Source of the DNA: CAXQZM01 sp965229645
Lineage (GTDB): Bacteria; Pseudomonadota; Alphaproteobacteria; UBA7985
Reading direction: 5' to 3'
NCBI GenBank assembly: GCA_965229645.1
Contig: OZ245893.1
Span: 744,001 to 808,000, forward strand
Length of the DNA: 64,000 nucleotides
In this document: positions 61,264-64,000 of the stretch, in pieces
How the letters are laid out: each line of letters opens with the position of its first letter
Position numbering within the stretch: position 1 is the stretch's first letter
The notes under the pieces: generated by a model
The model's database searches: none
What the model was told of the DNA's origin: nothing
What the model saw: the letters and a program-made list of their open reading frames with translations, nothing else
Program-made: the position numbers and the translations under genes

Positions 61264-62150
61264 CGGCGCTGGCCCGCGCCGTGCGCGCCTATGCAGGCGT
61301 GATCCCCGCCAGCCTCATGATCGGCCTGTTCATGATCGTCCCGATCCTGATCATCCTGGTCTATTCGTTTTTGGCACCTGGCGACTACGGCGGGGTCAGG
61401 GCCGAATTTTCGCTCGCGGCCTACCAAAAACTGCTCTACCAACGGAACCTGTTCGACCAGCTGGAGTTTAATCCTGCCTATCTGCAGATCACCTTTCGCT
61501 CGCTCTGGGTCGCCACCGTCGCCGTGGTCGGGTGCCTCCTGATCGGGTTTCCCGTCGCCTACTATATCGCGGGGCAACCCGAACAGCGCCGCAATACGCT
61601 GCTGCTGCTGATTACGATTCCGTTTTGGACGAATCTTCTGATCCGCACCTACTGCTGGATCCTCGTGCTGCGCGATACGGGATTGATCAACAACGCCCTG
61701 ATCGGCAGCGGCTTGATCGACGAACCCCTGACCTTGCTCTATACCGAAGGGGCGATCGCGCTGGGGCTAATCTATACCTACATCCCGTTCATGGTCTTGC
61801 CGATCTATGCGGCCTTGGAGCGGGTGGACCTGCGCCTGATCGAGGCCTCGCGCGACCTCTATTGCAGCCGATGGAGCGCGCTGCGCTTTGTGGTGATCCC
61901 GCTCGCCATGCCAGGCCTGATTGCGGGCGCGATTCTGGTCTTCATCCCCGCCCTCGGCGCCTTCATCGCGCCCGATATGCTGGGCGGTGGTAAGAATTTG
62001 ATGCTGGGGTCCTTGGTGCAACTGCAATTTTCCAGCGCGCGCAATTGGCCCTTTGGGTCGGCGCTTGCCATGGTGCTGATGGCCGCGGTGCTGCTCTGCC
62101 TCCTGGCCTATGCCCGCAATGCCCGACGCGGCGGGGGCGGACACCCATGA
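61260..62150 (+). CDS. potB: Spermidine/putrescine ABC transporter, permease subunit 1
   Basis: 296 residues with six spans of the BPD_transp_1 type. N-terminal MIGLFMIVPILIILVYSFLA, then the long periplasmic loop, and the cytoplasmic coupling motif EASRDLYCSRWSALRFVVIPLAMPGLIAG (EAA loop). GAFIAPDMLGGGKNLMLG is typical of PotB. It forms the membrane channel with PotC. Its start overlaps potA and its stop overlaps potC, both by ATGA. Nothing unusual is seen. Confidence 0.93.
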   Translation: MTALARAVRAYAGVIPASLMIGLFMIVPILIILVYSFLAPGDYGGVRAEFSLAAYQKLLYQRNLFDQLEFNPAYLQITFRSLWVATVAVVGCLLIGFPVAYYIAGQPEQRRNTLLLLITIPFWTNLLIRTYCWILVLRDTGLINNALIGSGLIDEPLTLLYTEGAIALGLIYTYIPFMVLPIYAALERVDLRLIEASRDLYCSRWSALRFVVIPLAMPGLIAGAILVFIPALGAFIAPDMLGGGKNLMLGSLVQLQFSSARNWPFGSALAMVLMAAVLLCLLAYARNARRGGGGHP

Positions 62151-62929
62151 CCCGCGATATGCGCTGGCTGCCTGGGTTCAACTGGATCACCCTCGCCTTC
62201 TTCCTGTTTCTCTACCTGCCCCTGATCATCTTGGTGGTCTTTTCCTTCAACGACTCGCGCTCGGCAACCGTATGGAGCGGCTTTTCGCTCGACTGGTATG
62301 CCAAGGCCTTCGCCAACGACGACATCCAGCGGGCGACGAAAAACAGCCTGGTGATCGCCCTATGCGCCACCGTGGGTGCCACCCTGATCGCGACCATGGC
62401 CGCCCTCGCGCTCGGCCGCAGCCGCCTGATCCAGCGCAAAGCCCTATTCTCTGGGGCGCTGATCTTGCCGCTCATGATCCCCGAGATCGTGACGGCGGTG
62501 GCGACCTTGACGTTTTTTTCGACCCTTGGGCTCGCGCTCGGCATCGGCAACATCATCATCGCGCATACGGTGTTTTGCATTCCCTTTGCTTACCTACCGA
62601 TCCGCGCGCGGCTGGAAGGCATGGACGAAGGGCTGGAAGTCGCTGCCGCCGATCTTTACGCCAGCAAGTGGCAGACCCTGCGCCGCATTACCCTGCCCTT
62701 GCTTGCGCCTGGGATCGTGTCGGGCGCGATGCTCGCCTTCATTATTTCCCTTGACGATTTCATCATTACCCTCATGGTGGCCGATGCAGGGTCCACAACG
62801 CTGCCGATCTATATCTACAGCCTTGTGCGCATCGGCATTACACCCGAGGTTAACGCCATCTCGACCGTTCTTTTGGGGGTTTCGATCCTCATTGTCACCG
62901 TGTCCTACCTGATTGGAAACAAGAAGTGA
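62147..62929 (+). CDS. potC: Spermidine/putrescine ABC transporter, permease subunit 2
   Basis: 260 residues. FLYLPLIILVVFSFNDSRSATVWSGFSLDWY is the PotC opening; the EAA loop is EVAAADLYASKWQTLRRITLPLLAPGI; SLDDFIITLMVADAGSTTLPIYIYS is strongly diagnostic. It pairs with PotB. The ATG at 62147 overlaps the potB stop; the frame further upstream is a shadow. It ends 32 bases before potD. The assignment is firm. Confidence 0.94.
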   Translation: MTRDMRWLPGFNWITLAFFLFLYLPLIILVVFSFNDSRSATVWSGFSLDWYAKAFANDDIQRATKNSLVIALCATVGATLIATMAALALGRSRLIQRKALFSGALILPLMIPEIVTAVATLTFFSTLGLALGIGNIIIAHTVFCIPFAYLPIRARLEGMDEGLEVAAADLYASKWQTLRRITLPLLAPGIVSGAMLAFIISLDDFIITLMVADAGSTTLPIYIYSLVRIGITPEVNAISTVLLGVSILIVTVSYLIGNKK

Positions 62930-62961
62930 GGGCACAATCCCAAACCTTAAAGGAGGTATCC

Positions 62962-63984
62962 ATGAAAAACCTATCCATTTCCTTATTGGCCCTATCCTGT
63001 GCCAGCGGGGTCGCCGCCGCAGAGGGCGACCTGTTCCTTTACAACTGGACCGACTATACGGCACCCGATTTGATCGAGAAGTTTGAGGCCGAAACGGGCA
63101 TTTCCGTGACGCTCGACACCTACGATTCCAACGAGACCTTGCTGGCCAAATTGCAAGCGGGCGCGACGGGCTACGACATCGTGGTACCATCGCACAATTT
63201 CGTGGAAATCATGGTCGGCGAAGGACTGCTGCAGCCGATCAACGCCGCTGACCTCGCGGGCTACGACAATCTGAACGCGGACTTCACCAGCCCGTCGTGG
63301 GACGAGAACAATGCCTACACCGTTCCCTGGCAGTGGGGCACCACTTCCTTCACCGTCAATACGGACGTGTTTGGCGGCGATATCAATACCTACGAGGTGC
63401 TGTTCCAACCGCCTGAAGAACTGCAAGGCAAGATCGGCATGTTCAAGTCGCCTGACGAGGTCATATCGATGGCGCTGATTTCGCTCGGTCTGCCGTTGTG
63501 CAACGAAAACCCTGAGGACATGCAGCAGGTGCTGGAGCTGCTCGAAAGCCAAAAGCCCCATGTCAAAACCTACAACTCGGACGGGATTTTGGAGCGGCTG
63601 GTGTCGGGCGATACGGCGGTGCATCAGAACTGGAACGGCTATTCGATCCGCGCGCGCGATGAGAATGCCGCCATGCAGTACGCCTTCCCCAAGGAAGGGG
63701 TAATTGCCTGGGCCGACAATGTTGCGGTGCCAGTCGGCGCGCCCAACTACGACAACGCGATCAAGTTCATCGAGTTCCTCATGGACCCGCAGAACATCGC
63801 CGTGCAGTCCAACTTCGCAGGCTACTCCAACGGCATCACGGGATCCGAGGCCTATATGGACGAGGCGCTGAAGGCGGCGCACGAGTTGTCTCCGCCCGCA
63901 GGCACACCGCTCGTGTTCTCGCAAACTTGCTCGCCCACTGCGGTTGATTTGCAAAACCGTGTTTGGACGGCTCTGCTTCAGTAG
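62962..63984 (+). CDS. potD: Spermidine/putrescine ABC transporter, substrate-binding protein
   Basis: 340 residues with AAAGGAGG placed ideally before the ATG at 62962. Signal peptide MKNLSISLLALSCASGVAAA. The mature protein starts with the PotD hallmark LFLYNWTDYTAPDLIEKFE, then LDTYDSNETLLAKLQAG and YDIVVPSH. The C-terminus (SPTAVDLQNRVWTALLQ) is complete. It captures polyamine in the periplasm for PotABC. It is a paralog, not a close copy, of the orphan binding protein at 35690. The remaining 16 bases of the window hold nothing. Confidence 0.94.
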   Translation: MKNLSISLLALSCASGVAAAEGDLFLYNWTDYTAPDLIEKFEAETGISVTLDTYDSNETLLAKLQAGATGYDIVVPSHNFVEIMVGEGLLQPINAADLAGYDNLNADFTSPSWDENNAYTVPWQWGTTSFTVNTDVFGGDINTYEVLFQPPEELQGKIGMFKSPDEVISMALISLGLPLCNENPEDMQQVLELLESQKPHVKTYNSDGILERLVSGDTAVHQNWNGYSIRARDENAAMQYAFPKEGVIAWADNVAVPVGAPNYDNAIKFIEFLMDPQNIAVQSNFAGYSNGITGSEAYMDEALKAAHELSPPAGTPLVFSQTCSPTAVDLQNRVWTALLQ

Positions 63985-64000
63985 CTCCTTAATTTAGGCG

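Overview
The window looks like a GC-rich alphaproteobacterial chromosome segment. The evidence is the housekeeping content (3' end of rpoD, tig-clpP-clpX, a zwf-pgl-edd-eda Entner-Doudoroff operon) combined with methylated-amine and polyamine catabolism typical of marine or soil alphaproteobacteria. The genus cannot be fixed from sequence alone.

Layout. (1) 1-4.0 kb: rpoD 3' end, then a compact O-acylation module of two SGNH hydrolases, an MBOAT acyltransferase ending in FIYFQF, and a small membrane protein. (2) 4.0-10.6 kb: a transposon graveyard. An IS256-family element beside a truncated hydrolase gene has itself been hit by an IS66-family element (which carries an IS3-family element), by an IS630-family element and by a 114-bp miniature element; the junctions and most target duplications can be read. 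(3) 10.9-25.6 kb: an AT-richer surface-glycan island on the minus strand. It holds a split transketolase, an epimerase/glycosyltransferase fusion, GtrA, methyltransferases, large membrane proteins, and a striking three-gene unit whose main protein fuses a YidC/Oxa1-like membrane domain to an alkaline-phosphatase-fold (sulfatase/LtaS-like) domain. (4) 25.9-27.9 kb: a tandem miniature element - IS630 - miniature element array, then tRNA-Ser(TGA). (5) 28.0-36.8 kb: dimethylglycine/sarcosine dehydrogenase-like enzyme, Rieske oxygenase and SnoaL-like protein in one run, an RgpF-like glycan gene, a 2OG-Fe(II) oxygenase and an orphan PotD-like binding protein. (6) 36.8-45.3 kb: Entner-Doudoroff operon, phosphohexomutase, galT-galK, tRNA-Leu(TAG). 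(7) 45.4-49.6 kb: tig-clpP-clpX and hupE. (8) 49.8-64.0 kb: xylulokinase, class III CoA-transferase, an MttB-family methyltransferase / DapA-like / aldehyde dehydrogenase / amine oxidase operon, an N-carbamoylputrescine amidase-luxR pair, and a divergent potABCD transporter.

A repeat family runs through the window: units of about 195 bp with ends TACCARCGG, and shorter derivatives, that share termini with the IS630-family element at 26068-27238 and are flanked by TTA or TAA. They are best read as non-autonomous elements mobilised by that transposase. Regions 5 and 8 together suggest an organism that takes up and demethylates or deaminates polyamines and quaternary amines, feeding C1 units and central metabolism; the sugar side is Entner-Doudoroff plus Leloir enzymes.
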